This document shows positions 49,046 to 58,506 of a stretch of 64,000 nt of DNA, piece by piece; within the stretch, counting starts at the first letter, position 1, and each line of letters begins with the position of its first letter. Source of the DNA: Liminaster sp017519885 (GTDB lineage: Bacteria > Bacteroidota > Bacteroidia > Bacteroidales > UBA3663); the NCBI GenBank assembly GCA_017519885.1, contig JAFWRO010000049.1:1-64000 (forward strand). Reading direction: 5' to 3'. Both the position numbers and the translations under genes were made by a program. The notes below the pieces were generated by a model. The model was not told the origin of the DNA. It saw nothing but the letters and a program-made list of their open reading frames with translations, and made no database searches.

Positions 49046-50293
49046 TTAAGACTCAGAAAACGCTGTTTGACACATCATCTCCTGGAGCAAACCCTTGTGG
49101 TGACCACGCATGATGATATGATGATTTCCAATGGGTTTTGTGAGGAAATAGTGTGCTTTCGATGGGTCAGACAGACGAATTATCTGCTGTGTTCGACAAA
49201 GGTCGGGCTGTGCTTGGTTCCTGACCAGCTCCCCTTCCTCGATAAAGCAACGAGACAAGTCACCCGACACCTTGAAAATTGTCACAGGACCTTCCTTCAT
49301 GTATCCACGGATACCCACTCCGATGCCAGATTCGAAGTGGGTGTCGAGTTCGTAATGCTCCACCATATTGAAAGGAATGGTACAGTGTGCAAAAAGGAGT
49401 TCTCCAGTCTCGGGGTTGATGCGCGCAGGATTGGCCTGGAATCCGCTCATTCCTGTCAGCACTTGTGCAATCATCATCGAAAGCATAGCGGGCACATCGC
49501 CCTCGCAACCTGCTACGATGCCTTCGGAATTAAAACGAGCCAAAGCCATGCATCCCGTATTGCGAACAGCGGTCAGCAGGTCGAAGCAACGCAGCGTAAA
49601 GCCCTGAAGTTGATAACGATCGACAATCGTCTTCAATGCCAAATAGATCTGATGGGCACCGGGCAATGCCTGGCGAATGGCAAGTTCCTTGGGAACATTG
49701 GCATCGGATGAAGATATTTGCATCGAGGGAGCCGAAGTAGGGTCGATAGGCGTGGCAGCTATTGCATCAAGCAATTCCTGCATAGGAATGTCTATCAGTT
49801 CAATACCCAGATATTCGCGAACCTTGTCTTTGTCTGCATGACTGGAAATCAACCAATCGGAAGGCTCTCCTACGACACCCAAGCGACACGCACGCAGTTT
49901 TCGTCGAGCAGACTCTACCTGGGCAAGCATGTTGATTCGGCGGGAGATATATCCCGGGTCTCCATGCAGGATCTCTCCCTGCAAATCATTCTGCTGCAAG
50001 TAGGAAAGAATCTCCATCGAAGCAGCTAACGAATTGCTTTTGCCCGATGATAAGAGGTAGAACTTCTCCCCCTTCCCTATTGGAAGCGTGGGGAGAAGAC
50101 GACGGAAGATGCCCTCGGTGCCACCCGTTCGAACAAAGATGAGACTCAGCGGATAACTACCGAAGTCAGCATAATCACTGCCTCGAAAATCGTATTCAAT
50201 AGAGAGACTTTCGAGAAACTCACGGGTCACAGCACCCACAGCCTGCTCGTCATGGAGCTCGGAGGTGAGGGTATAGATGGCTATACTTTTCAT
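49046..50293 (-). CDS. L-fucose isomerase-like protein
   Basis: 415 residues, no signal peptide, cytoplasmic. The C-terminal half carries TAVRNTGCMALARFNSEGIV followed by AGCEGDVPAMLSMMIAQVL and later blocks (FAHCTIPFN, KEGPVTIFKVSGD), which match the L-fucose/L-arabinose isomerase fold family, where the Glu of CEGD helps bind the metal. It is shorter than classical FucI (about 590) and resembles the fucose-isomerase-like proteins common in Bacteroidales. Its sugar is not known. It forms an operon with a 58-residue ORF and a fimbrillin-like lipoprotein gene upstream (gaps 3 and 8 bp). Confidence 0.7.
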   Translation of the reverse strand: MKSIAIYTLTSELHDEQAVGAVTREFLESLSIEYDFRGSDYADFGSYPLSLIFVRTGGTEGIFRRLLPTLPIGKGEKFYLLSSGKSNSLAASMEILSYLQQNDLQGEILHGDPGYISRRINMLAQVESARRKLRACRLGVVGEPSDWLISSHADKDKVREYLGIELIDIPMQELLDAIAATPIDPTSAPSMQISSSDANVPKELAIRQALPGAHQIYLALKTIVDRYQLQGFTLRCFDLLTAVRNTGCMALARFNSEGIVAGCEGDVPAMLSMMIAQVLTGMSGFQANPARINPETGELLFAHCTIPFNMVEHYELDTHFESGIGVGIRGYMKEGPVTIFKVSGDLSRCFIEEGELVRNQAQPDLCRTQQIIRLSDPSKAHYFLTKPIGNHHIIMRGHHKGLLQEMMCQTAFSES

Positions 50294-50296
50294 AAT

Positions 50297-50473
50297 CTAT
50301 TCTTTTTTATCGTTCTTTTGTAGTTGAGCGATTTCGGCCTGCTGCTGTTCGTGCGTCTTGGTGACAACGGGACGCGTATAGAAGCGCTTGCGTTGGGAGG
50401 GTGTGAGTACCCGCTTTCCTGCCTTGCGCTGCTCCAGGGCTTCCTGCTGACGTTCGAGATAGTTATCTGCCAT
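50297..50473 (-). CDS. Small conserved-looking hypothetical protein (58 residues)
   Basis: Starts with ATG at 50473 and ends with TAG at 50297-50299. It reads MADNYLERQQEALEQRKAGK, RVLTPSQRKRFYTRPVVTKT, HEQQQAEIAQLQKNDKKE: a highly charged, probably helical protein with no signal peptide. It fits exactly between two genes with gaps of 3 and 8 bp on the same strand, so it is likely real and cotranscribed. I do not recognise a family or function. Confidence 0.65.
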   Translation of the reverse strand: MADNYLERQQEALEQRKAGKRVLTPSQRKRFYTRPVVTKTHEQQQAEIAQLQKNDKKE

Positions 50474-50481
50474 ACAATAGG

Positions 50482-51828
50482 TTAATTGTTTTTTACGACG
50501 ACGTGAATCTTCTTTACCAGACGCAGGCGATACTTGGTGGAAGTTCCCGCACTGGTGATAGATCCATTGGCAGCAAAATTGAACGTCTTGGTGCCCTCTT
50601 CACAAAGATAACGGGCATTGCTGCTGGAAGTATAGACGTGCAGAGTATCGCCCTTTTGTTGTTCAATGAGCAGATTCAATTCGTCGAAGTTGCCACCATA
50701 TTGCTTCTTCAAGGCACGTGCCTGCTCCTCGGTGGGAACAGCCCAGTCCTTCATATCATTTTCGAAATAGGCTTGGACAGAATCCTGCATCTGCGTCTCG
50801 TGACCTTCAGCTGCAGGTGCAAAGACGTTCTTCATCTCACGCAGACCAAGCAGAAGCACATCTGCTTCGGTTGACGTAGCATTATCAACTAGGGCAACAA
50901 TATGTCCATTCCAAAGACTGCTGGGTTCGGGGATGGCTGTAACGTCATTGGTTGGAGTAACGACACCGGCTCCCCCGCTACTGCTCCCACTTCCGAACTC
51001 AAAGTCAAAGGAGCGTTCCTCCTGCCATCCTTCGATGGTGATGACACCCGTGATGTAGGGGGCTGTCGATTCGACGTATGTTCCCTTGATGGTATAGGGC
51101 ACAGCCGCCATCAAAGGCTCACTGAGTTCATAACTGTAACTGGTCTGTCCTTCTGCATTGGTGAGCGAAAGGGTAAGCGTAGTCGAAGAGCCGGCACCGG
51201 GGAGAAGATAGACCTGCTCGGAAGTCCAGACATCACCCGTCTTGTTACACTTCACGTTGGCAGTGCTCGAACCGCTGAATGTGCCCGACATGTCGATGGC
51301 CTTATATTGCTGGGAGACACCTACACTGACGGCAGTCACATCCTCGGGCACAGATTCCAGGCTAAGCGAGAGACTTGCTACGCGATAGGTCATGACAACG
51401 TTGACCTTGGCCGAAGCACTGGTCAGAAGCACATCAGCACCACCCATCATCAGCGGTGACGAGGCATAACCTGCCGTAGGAATGTTGATGAGCGCCGACT
51501 GCTGGTTGTAACTCGATGGTTCGGTGTAGTTGCCTTGTCCGGCAAGAGCAGTGATATGGTAGGCACCTTCGCTGAGTTTGAGACTGATCTCGTCACTTTC
51601 GGAATTGATGGTCTGCTCACCCTTGAGTGCACCCGACTCGTCGTAGGCCATCACAAGAATGGGATAAGTCACTTCTCCCGAAGCGGCACGCGTTGTGACC
51701 TTCAGTCGAGTGGTAGCCGCTGATTCGTCGATGGCATCGGCATTGTCTTTGGCGGGAGAGAAACAACTGGTCAGCGCAAGGGCCGACAACATAGGGAGAA
51801 AGATTCGGAATAGCTGAATGGATTTCAT
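50482..51828 (-). CDS. Fimbrillin-like (FimB/Mfa2-type) lipoprotein
   Basis: 448 residues from the ATG at 51828, with a lipoprotein signal (LSALALTSCFSP). The first ~260 residues are beta-rich and resemble fimbrillin-family tip or anchor proteins: RLKVTTRAASGEVTYPILVM, KLSEGAYHITALAGQGNY, SASAKVNVVMTYRVASLSLS, GTYVESTAPYITGVITIEGW. After a Ser/Gly linker (GSGSSSGGAG) a C-terminal ~170-residue module contains VPTEEQARALKKQYGGNFDE and ARYLCEEGTKTFNF, like modules found at the end of such surface proteins. It probably contributes to a surface fibre or adhesin. No major fimbrial subunit gene is next to it. Confidence 0.65.
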   Translation of the reverse strand: MKSIQLFRIFLPMLSALALTSCFSPAKDNADAIDESAATTRLKVTTRAASGEVTYPILVMAYDESGALKGEQTINSESDEISLKLSEGAYHITALAGQGNYTEPSSYNQQSALINIPTAGYASSPLMMGGADVLLTSASAKVNVVMTYRVASLSLSLESVPEDVTAVSVGVSQQYKAIDMSGTFSGSSTANVKCNKTGDVWTSEQVYLLPGAGSSTTLTLSLTNAEGQTSYSYELSEPLMAAVPYTIKGTYVESTAPYITGVITIEGWQEERSFDFEFGSGSSSGGAGVVTPTNDVTAIPEPSSLWNGHIVALVDNATSTEADVLLLGLREMKNVFAPAAEGHETQMQDSVQAYFENDMKDWAVPTEEQARALKKQYGGNFDELNLLIEQQKGDTLHVYTSSSNARYLCEEGTKTFNFAANGSITSAGTSTKYRLRLVKKIHVVVKNN

Positions 51829-51884
51829 AGGCAAACTTGTGTAAAGTTTTTCAGTTCGATATCAGATTAAATATTTTTATTGCG

Positions 51885-51892
51885 CAAATATA
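51885..51892 (-). promoter_or_regulatory. -7 box TATATTTG of the fimbrillin-like operon
   Basis: TAnnTTTG match on the minus strand, 57 bp upstream of the ATG at 51828. Confidence 0.55.
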
Positions 51893-51930
51893 GGCAGAAA
51901 AGGAATAAGTTGTGCAAAAAACACGAAAAA

Positions 51931-51965
51931 AATGAAGGAAAACCCGAAAAAAATCTTCCTTCATT
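51931..51965 (-). terminator. Intrinsic terminator after GH127
   Basis: Perfect 10-bp stem AATGAAGGAA/TTCCTTCATT followed on the minus strand by a long T run, 38 bp after the GH127 stop. It ends the second polysaccharide locus. Confidence 0.8.
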
Positions 51966-52003
51966 CAAATTATGACGCCAATAAAAGCGTTTTTCGAAAA
52001 GAA

Positions 52004-54085
52004 TTATCGGTTGAAGAATCCGTTTGAGCCCTGCTCCTTGAAGAGTCGTGGTGTAGCCGAAGCAGCCCCCACCGTAACGGGAAGCCAAACCTCCATACCG
52101 CCCTTTTGTCCACGGTGATCCCAGGCATAATAAGGAATCAAGGTGAGTTTGCCATCGCGAACCACGAGGCGGCCTGCACTGTCGTAACTCAACGTTTGGA
52201 CATCGCTGGTCGAAAGCGTACAGATGGGATAGGTATTGCCCTGGTCGGTCTTCAATTCGGCATCATTGACATTGAACGTAGCCCGAGGATTGAGCAGATA
52301 GGTGCGAACGTCAGCCGCATTGTCGGGCCACTCGGCGCAATAGACCAGCGGTCCGCGCTCCACGGCCACCATACCACGGTCGGCCCAGACGTTGTCGTTG
52401 GCTGCCACAAGGCGAGGCTCCATGTCGAAATGAAGCGTCACTACATCGCCCTTCTTCCAGGGACGGGCAATGGTGTAGTAGCCATCGGCGGTAATGCGGC
52501 CATCGGGATAGAGCGAGCGTCCCTTGGCATCGGTGACCGTCACATTGTACTTGGTCTCCTTCCCATCGACGAAACGATAAAGGTCGCTGGGCACCACATC
52601 GCCCTTCACCCACCCGGGCACGCGAATCTTGAGTGTAAACAGTCCTGCCGTATTCTTGTTGATGCGGACATTGATCTCGTCGCCGTAGGGATAGGCGGTC
52701 TGCTGCTCGAGTTCCACCTTCTTGCCGCCCACCGCGAGCGAAGCGACATTGTTCATAAAGAGGTTCACATAGACATCACGATCGCGCACGGCATAGACGT
52801 AGCCGGGCAGCGAGGGAATGAAGCGCGAAATGTTGGAAGGACAGCAGGCGCAACCGAACCATGCCTTGCGTGCATAGTTCATGTCGGAAGCCACCGCCAA
52901 CGGATTGGGATAGAAGAAGCTGTTACCTTCGAGCGAAACTCCCGAGATGAGAGCATTGTAGAGCGTACGCTCCACCACGTCGTAATACTTCGACTCGCCA
53001 TGCAGCAAGAAGAGACGATGGTTGACATAGACGTTGCCGATGGCTGCACAGGTCTCGCAATACGCCTCGGCATTGGGCAGTTCGTAGTTGTCGCCGAACG
53101 CCTCGCCGTTGTGACGTGCGCCGATGCCTCCGGTGATGTAGTACTTCTTTCCGACGATGTTGTCCCAGATCTTGTCGATGGCCTTCAGGTAGGCACTGTC
53201 GCCCGTGATGGCTGCCACGTCGGCCATGCCGGCATACATATAAGTAGCACGCACGGCGTGACCCACTGCCTCGTCCTGTTCGACCACGGGCTTGTGAGCC
53301 TGGCTGTAGGCATCCTTGCGCGTGGTCAAGCCACGACGATCGAGGAAGTACTTGGCTTGGTCGAGATATTTACGGTCACCTGTCACGAGGTAGAGTTTCA
53401 CGAGTCCCATCTCGGCAATCTGGTGTCCGGGCACACGATCTACCTGCCCCTCCCCCAGTCCGATCTCGCGGCAGACGCAGTCGGCATAGCGGATGGCGAT
53501 GTCGAGGAAGTTGCGCTTGCCCGTGGCCTGATAGTGGGCAACGGCACCTTCGAGCATGTGGCCAAGGTTGTAGAACTCATGGCTCAGCACCTCGACCTTC
53601 TCCCAACGTTTGGTGCCATGCCACTGGTGTGGATGCTTGGGGTTCATGGTCCAGGCGGTGTTAAGGTAACCGTCGGGCTCCTGTCCGCCTTTCACGATCT
53701 CGAGCACCGAATCGATATAGGCCACAAGACGCTTGTCGGGATAGGTCTGCAGCGAATAACTGGCACCTTCGATGGTCTTATAGACATCGGTGTCGTCGAA
53801 CGAGAAGCCTTCCACCTTGACGTTTTCGGTGTTCTCGCCTGCCAACTGACGCGCAGCAATCTCGAAATTGCGGTAACGGCCCGACTCCTCACACTTCGAG
53901 AAAGCCAAGGGGATGGTCACCTCGCGGCTGGCCCTAAGGCGCTGTCCCCAGAAGCCGTCACCCACCTTGACCTGGGTGAAAGGCACCGGAGAGATGGGGT
54001 AACCCGGCACCTGCATCGGTGCCGTCTTCTGAGCCTGCACTGCCGTGGCGGCCAGCAGGGAAACTGCGATCAAAAGATGCTTCAT
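52004..54085 (-). CDS. GH127 beta-L-arabinofuranosidase-type enzyme
   Basis: 693 residues with a signal peptide (ending AVQAQ). (alpha/alpha)6 barrel with the GH127 (DUF1680) pattern: FYNLGHMLEGAVAHYQATGK, RVPGHQIAEMGLVKLYLVTG, GEAFGDNYELPNAEAYCETC and WFGCACCPSNISRFIPSLPG. The zinc ligands and nucleophile correspond to E344, C346, C414 and C415, with C414 matching the catalytic Cys of HypBA1. GH127 releases beta-L-arabinofuranose from plant glycoproteins and pectic chains. It is periplasmic, the last gene of the locus before a terminator. Some GH127 members have other specificities, so the exact substrate is an inference. Confidence 0.88.
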   Translation of the reverse strand: MKHLLIAVSLLAATAVQAQKTAPMQVPGYPISPVPFTQVKVGDGFWGQRLRASREVTIPLAFSKCEESGRYRNFEIAARQLAGENTENVKVEGFSFDDTDVYKTIEGASYSLQTYPDKRLVAYIDSVLEIVKGGQEPDGYLNTAWTMNPKHPHQWHGTKRWEKVEVLSHEFYNLGHMLEGAVAHYQATGKRNFLDIAIRYADCVCREIGLGEGQVDRVPGHQIAEMGLVKLYLVTGDRKYLDQAKYFLDRRGLTTRKDAYSQAHKPVVEQDEAVGHAVRATYMYAGMADVAAITGDSAYLKAIDKIWDNIVGKKYYITGGIGARHNGEAFGDNYELPNAEAYCETCAAIGNVYVNHRLFLLHGESKYYDVVERTLYNALISGVSLEGNSFFYPNPLAVASDMNYARKAWFGCACCPSNISRFIPSLPGYVYAVRDRDVYVNLFMNNVASLAVGGKKVELEQQTAYPYGDEINVRINKNTAGLFTLKIRVPGWVKGDVVPSDLYRFVDGKETKYNVTVTDAKGRSLYPDGRITADGYYTIARPWKKGDVVTLHFDMEPRLVAANDNVWADRGMVAVERGPLVYCAEWPDNAADVRTYLLNPRATFNVNDAELKTDQGNTYPICTLSTSDVQTLSYDSAGRLVVRDGKLTLIPYYAWDHRGQKGGMEVWLPVTVGAASATPRLFKEQGSNGFFNR

Positions 54086-54102
54086 AAATTTTATATTTTA
54101 GG

Positions 54103-54170
54103 CTATAGTGGTTATATTAATTATAGTGACTATATTAAATATACTAACTATAGTACTATAGTAACTATAA
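54103..54170. repeat. AT-rich 18-bp direct repeats between GH31 and GH127
   Basis: 54103-54120 (CTATAGTGGTTATATTAA) and 54121-54138 match at 15 of 18 bases, followed by more degenerate TATAGTA/CTATA units. They fill the GH31-GH127 gap and run into the last codons of GH31. Confidence 0.6.
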
Positions 54171-56624
54171 AGTGACAGACATTGCCTTGCCCTCGTAGTT
54201 TACCGTCTTTTGGAACGTGGAGGCTTCCTTGTCGCCGGCTTCCGAGGCAGCGCTCACCACATGGATGCGGAATTGTCGGCTTCGTAGCATGCCGGGATAA
54301 TTGCCTTCGCGAGCGTCGATGGTCAAAGTGCACGTCACGTCGTTCCAGTGGAAACCGATCTGTGCAAACTCGCCCTGCTCGTAGCCATAGCCGTCGCCGG
54401 CATCTTCGTAGAGCACAAAGTCGCCATCGGCACCTGGGTAGATGCGTACCTCCAGGTTGTCCCAAGCCTTCTCGCCCGTGTACTGCACCTTGGGACCGAA
54501 GGGGATGATGCTGCCGGCCTTCACAAAGACGGGCATGATGTCCAAAGGTGCAAGGCGCTTGATGGCCTTGCCGCCTTCATACTGCTGGTTGTTCCAGAAG
54601 TCCCACCACTGCGTGCCTGCCGGCAGATAGACCTCGACGGGAGCCGCCGCCTTCTGCGGTTCGGGATAGATCCAGTGGCTCGTGCGTCGCTCGCCCAGCC
54701 ACGAATAGAGGGGCTGGGTGATGGGCTTGACGAGCAGGGCGCGGCCGAACATGTATTCGTCGTCGCGGTTGATGGCCACCTTGTCGTCGGCGAAGTCCAT
54801 CACGAGCGGACGCATCATCAGGTCACTGCGCTGCACGGTGGCACCCGCCTGGCTGTAGATGTAGGGCAATAGGCGGTAACGCAGTTCGATGAAGTGCTTC
54901 TGCACGTCGTACGCCCAGTCGCCAGGCTCACCATAATGCCAGATCTCGCTCACCATAGGCGAAGAGCAGTGGTTGCGCATCAGGGGCATAAAGGTACCCC
55001 ACTGCATCCAGCGCACCATCAGTTCCTGGGCGTATGGGCTCTTGGGGTCGTTGCCGAAGTCCCAGCCGAAGAAGCCGCCGAGGTCGGTGTTCCACATCGG
55101 GATGCCGCAGATCACGTAGTTAAGGCCCGAAGGCACCTGGTTCTGCATGTCGGTCCAATTGCTCACGATGTCACCGCTCCACGAGAATGTGCCGTAGTGC
55201 TGGATGCCGAACGAAGCCGAACGCGTCATCTGCAGCTGTCGCTTGGTGTTGCCCTTCGTGGCACGCTGGTGCTCGTAGATGCCGCGGTTGTGAACCAGCG
55301 GGAAGGCATTCTTCACGCTGCGCCACGAGCCGTCGTAGGTCATGTAGTCCGAATCGCCCTCCCGCTCGAAGTGGTCGGGTTCGGTCGAATCGGTCCACCA
55401 GGCATCGAAGCCCATGCGGTAGAGGTTGGTGAGATACTTCCAGTAGATGTCGCGCGCCTTGGGGTTGAACACGTCATAGACCAGCACGCCACGGTTGCGG
55501 GGCCAGGTGTCGAACGGAAGGAGGGCACCCAGCTTGTCGAGTTCCTTGTACTGCCTGGTCCAAGGTCCGAAGTCGGGCCAAAGGGTGATCATCAGGTGGG
55601 CATTCTGCCCATGCACGTAGTCCACCATCTGCTGTGGCGTGGTCAGGCGCGGGGCTCCCTGTGCCTTCGCCTTGGCAATCTCGACATCGGGATCCTCGTC
55701 GTTGGGCAGGTAACGCATCTGCTTGGGGTCGCCTATCTTGTTGAGGTAATGTGGGTTCTCGAACTTCATGGCGTTCCAGTTCGAGTCGCAGCCCCAGTAC
55801 TGCCAGTCCTGCACGATGGCGTCGATGGGGATGTCGCGGCGGCGGTATTCGTCGAGCACGCCCGAAAGCTCGTCGGGTGTCTTGTAGCGTTCGCGGCACT
55901 GCCAGTAGCCATAGGCCCACAACGGGAACATCGTGGCCTGTCCGCTCAGCAGTCGAATCTGCTCCACCACGCCGTCCTGCGTACCGTCCTTGTAGAGGAA
56001 GTAGTAGTCGATGCCCTCGCCGACGCTGCTGCGCAGGGTGGTCCCGCTAGCATCGTCGCTCCAGAACGTCTCTCCCGCATTGTCCCAATAGATGCCGTAG
56101 CCCTTCTGGCTGGTGAAGTATGGGATGTAGATGTGCGTATTGGTGTTCCAAAGGCGGAACGACGTGCCGCGCTGGTTCATAGTCTGTCCCTCGCGGCGCT
56201 GACCGAGGCCGAAGATGGCTTCGTCGGGGTCGAGCTGCCAGCGTTGGCTCACTTCGTACTTGCCCCGATTGACGCCCTCGGCGATGGGGGTGACCGTGCC
56301 CTGCCCCAGTTCGGTGAGGAGCTGTTTACCGGAAGGGTCAAAGAAGCTTACCACGCCCTGGGCATCGACCTTCACCGTGAGGCATTCGGTGGTGAGGGTG
56401 CCCTCGCCGGTGATGACCGACGTCGGACTGGCTGGGGTCAATACCACCGAATAGCTCCGTTTCTGTGACATCGGGTCGGAAGTGGCTGAGGCGTCGGTTT
56501 TCGTGACGCGCACGATGCCGGGGGCATACAGTTCGACGCGTGTGGTCTGTGCCAAAAGCACGTGGCAGGCACAAGCCAAAAGCACGCAGCACAAGGTGGT
56601 TCGACGTTGCTTGCTGCTGTTCAT
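54165..56624 (-). CDS. GH31 glycosidase, alpha-xylosidase type
   Basis: 819 residues from the ATG at 56624, which begins a signal peptide (CVLLACACHVLLAQ). An alternative ATG at 56672 would give a nearly leaderless mRNA from the -7 box at 56680-56687. GH31 core: IFGLGQRREGQTMNQRG, FPLWAYGYWQCRERYKTPDE, AIVQDWQYWGCDSNWN, FDAWWTDSTEPDH with nucleophile D412 and SWSGDIVSNW with acid/base D485. The WWTDSTEPD motif and the Trp-rich entry segment are of the alpha-xylosidase/alpha-glucosidase branch seen in xyloglucan loci. It differs clearly from the FWWLDWQQ type of the other GH31 in the window. Located between SusD3 and GH127 with its own promoter. Confidence 0.85.
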   Translation of the reverse strand: MNSSKQRRTTLCCVLLACACHVLLAQTTRVELYAPGIVRVTKTDASATSDPMSQKRSYSVVLTPASPTSVITGEGTLTTECLTVKVDAQGVVSFFDPSGKQLLTELGQGTVTPIAEGVNRGKYEVSQRWQLDPDEAIFGLGQRREGQTMNQRGTSFRLWNTNTHIYIPYFTSQKGYGIYWDNAGETFWSDDASGTTLRSSVGEGIDYYFLYKDGTQDGVVEQIRLLSGQATMFPLWAYGYWQCRERYKTPDELSGVLDEYRRRDIPIDAIVQDWQYWGCDSNWNAMKFENPHYLNKIGDPKQMRYLPNDEDPDVEIAKAKAQGAPRLTTPQQMVDYVHGQNAHLMITLWPDFGPWTRQYKELDKLGALLPFDTWPRNRGVLVYDVFNPKARDIYWKYLTNLYRMGFDAWWTDSTEPDHFEREGDSDYMTYDGSWRSVKNAFPLVHNRGIYEHQRATKGNTKRQLQMTRSASFGIQHYGTFSWSGDIVSNWTDMQNQVPSGLNYVICGIPMWNTDLGGFFGWDFGNDPKSPYAQELMVRWMQWGTFMPLMRNHCSSPMVSEIWHYGEPGDWAYDVQKHFIELRYRLLPYIYSQAGATVQRSDLMMRPLVMDFADDKVAINRDDEYMFGRALLVKPITQPLYSWLGERRTSHWIYPEPQKAAAPVEVYLPAGTQWWDFWNNQQYEGGKAIKRLAPLDIMPVFVKAGSIIPFGPKVQYTGEKAWDNLEVRIYPGADGDFVLYEDAGDGYGYEQGEFAQIGFHWNDVTCTLTIDAREGNYPGMLRSRQFRIHVVSAASEAGDKEASTFQKTVNYEGKAMSVTL

Positions 56625-56679
56625 AAAATGTAATGGGTTAAAGGATGGATAATGGGTCTTGGGGGTGTTCATGATGCTG

Positions 56680-56687
56680 CAAAGATA
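56680..56687 (-). promoter_or_regulatory. -7 box TATCTTTG of the GH31 (alpha-xylosidase type) gene
   Basis: Exact match on the minus strand, 55 bp upstream of the chosen ATG. It shows GH31 can be transcribed separately from SusC3/D3. Confidence 0.6.
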
Positions 56688-56859
56688 ATGATTATTTCGA
56701 TATTTCGGTAATGTTGCTGGCAAAAAAAAGCATGTCGGTGCACGTTTTTGCCCAATTCTGCTGCCGATGGTGCGAAAATGCGTGCCAAAAGGCATCCCGA
56801 TGCTCGTCGGTTCGCTTCCTCCTGGCACGCCACACACATATTATAATAATAAAAAGAGA

Positions 56860-58491
56860 TTAATATCCTGGATTCTGTTTCAGGTTGCTGTTGGTCAGCA
56901 TGATCTTGTTCGGTATGGGGTAAAGGTTCTTCGTCGCGTCGCTTGCATCGTGTGAAAACCACGATTTGGTGGTGAATACGCCAAAGCGAATCAGGTCCTG
57001 ACGACGACGACCCTCTTGGCAGAACTCCCAGCCTAACTCATCGAGCATACGGCCAAACTTGATATCGGAGCCACCCTCATGCACTGTCGAATAGGTATCA
57101 CGGCGACCATAATCATAGCAGCTGCCTGCATTCAGGTCGGCATCGGTGACCACAGCCTTTGAGGGATTGGCATCAAATGCGCGCTGACGTACTTCTGTCA
57201 CCAAGGCACCTGCACCAGGTTTGCCTGCACGCATCAAAGCCTCGGCCTTCATCAGCAGGACATCGGCATAGCGGAATTGTGGCCAGTCATTGCTCAAACG
57301 GTTGGTGATGCCGATTGCATATTCGAACTTACCCCAACGATAGCCTTGATAGGGATACGACTCGTCGATAGAAGGCACTACGTTCGGATAGTCGAGGGGC
57401 ACACCCGTGGTGCTCTCGAAGAGCGAGTCGCCTGCATAACTGTACTGCTGGCCGGTGATGTACCAGTCGGCAAGGCGCTGGTCGTCGGGATCAAAGGTGT
57501 CGATGAACTGGGGAATCGCACAGACACCGCCCCAAGGACGAGCCTTGAGCTGATAAGTATCCTGATTCTCGGGAGCAAGAGTGTACATATGGAAATCGAA
57601 AGCATTCCAGTCGGTGACATAAACCTCGTCGAAAGGAAGGCCGAAGATAATCTCCTTGGAGTTTTCGTTCTCGGTGAGGAAGGGTGCATTGATATCGGAC
57701 TCAAGGCCATATTCGCCCGAGCTCTTAGCGAAGTTAATAACCTGATCGCAAGCTGCAACGCACTCGTTCCATTGGGCGGTGCCTGCATATACTTCGGCAT
57801 TCAGATACATCTTGGCAAGCAGGGTATAGGCTGCCCACTTGTTAAATCGGCCATAATAGTAACCACGTGCCGTCTCGCTCAGGTTACCGATGTTCTCAGT
57901 AATCTCACGTACAATAAAGTCATAGACTTCCTTGCGTGAGGATTGCTGTGGCAGGTTGGTATCCTTAAAGTCAGTCACGATAGGTACATTGCCATAAAGG
58001 TCGCAAAGGATGTAATAGTAGCTGGCGCGCAGCACCTTCAGTTCCGATACGAGTTCGGTCTTGGCATCACCCGTCACTCCAATCACACCATCCTCGATCT
58101 GCGAGAGCAGACGGTTGCAGGTGTTGATGCCTTCGAACGTACGCTCCCAACCCTGCAGCACACCATCGTCTTCGGTTGTCCATACGTGCTGGTGCCAACG
58201 CTTATAGATGTAGCCATCGACCCAACCGATACCCAAGCGAGCTGGAATAACATCCTGATCGGCACAAAGTTCCTCAGAACGTACAACGCCGTTCCAAAGC
58301 AGCATGGTCTGACGCCAGGGTATATAGGCGGCATTGACCAGATAGCTGATGTCAGCATCGTTCGTTGGACTATACTTCTCCGACACCACCTGTGAGTAGC
58401 TCTCGTCGAGCAGTTCGGTACATGCCGTGTTTCCCACCATGGTCGTAGCTGCCAAAACGCCAAGCGACCAAATCTTTATATTTGTTTTCAT
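56860..58491 (-). CDS. SusD/RagB-family lipoprotein (SusD3)
   Basis: 543 residues, lipoprotein signal (MVGNTACTEL). SusD motifs: WERTFEGINTCNRLLSQIED, ELKVLRASYYYILCDLYGNV, FRYADVLLMKAEALMRAGKP, a Cys-containing C-terminal block GWEFCQEGRRRQDLIRFGVF and the ending NLYPIPNKIMLTNSNLKQNPGY. It pairs with SusC3 (15 bp upstream) and binds the target glycan at the surface. The enzymes downstream suggest a xylose/arabinose-containing plant glycan. Confidence 0.94.
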   Translation of the reverse strand: MKTNIKIWSLGVLAATTMVGNTACTELLDESYSQVVSEKYSPTNDADISYLVNAAYIPWRQTMLLWNGVVRSEELCADQDVIPARLGIGWVDGYIYKRWHQHVWTTEDDGVLQGWERTFEGINTCNRLLSQIEDGVIGVTGDAKTELVSELKVLRASYYYILCDLYGNVPIVTDFKDTNLPQQSSRKEVYDFIVREITENIGNLSETARGYYYGRFNKWAAYTLLAKMYLNAEVYAGTAQWNECVAACDQVINFAKSSGEYGLESDINAPFLTENENSKEIIFGLPFDEVYVTDWNAFDFHMYTLAPENQDTYQLKARPWGGVCAIPQFIDTFDPDDQRLADWYITGQQYSYAGDSLFESTTGVPLDYPNVVPSIDESYPYQGYRWGKFEYAIGITNRLSNDWPQFRYADVLLMKAEALMRAGKPGAGALVTEVRQRAFDANPSKAVVTDADLNAGSCYDYGRRDTYSTVHEGGSDIKFGRMLDELGWEFCQEGRRRQDLIRFGVFTTKSWFSHDASDATKNLYPIPNKIMLTNSNLKQNPGY

Positions 58492-58506
58492 TGTTGTGAT
58501 ATCTAT

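Noticed and set aside
52106..54175. Long plus-strand open frame (689 codons) over the GH127 gene
   Set aside because: It is antisense to a gene with intact GH127 motifs. The reading (His/Val/Gly-rich, no fold motif) is the usual mirror frame of a GC-rich third-position gene.
54894..56468. Long plus-strand open frame (524 codons) over the GH31 gene
   Set aside because: Antisense mirror of the GH31 coding sequence, with no signal, motif or promoter.
56625..56837. N-terminal extension of the GH31 (alpha-xylosidase type) gene
   Set aside because: The -7 box at 56680-56687 lies inside it, and a signal peptide starts at 56624.
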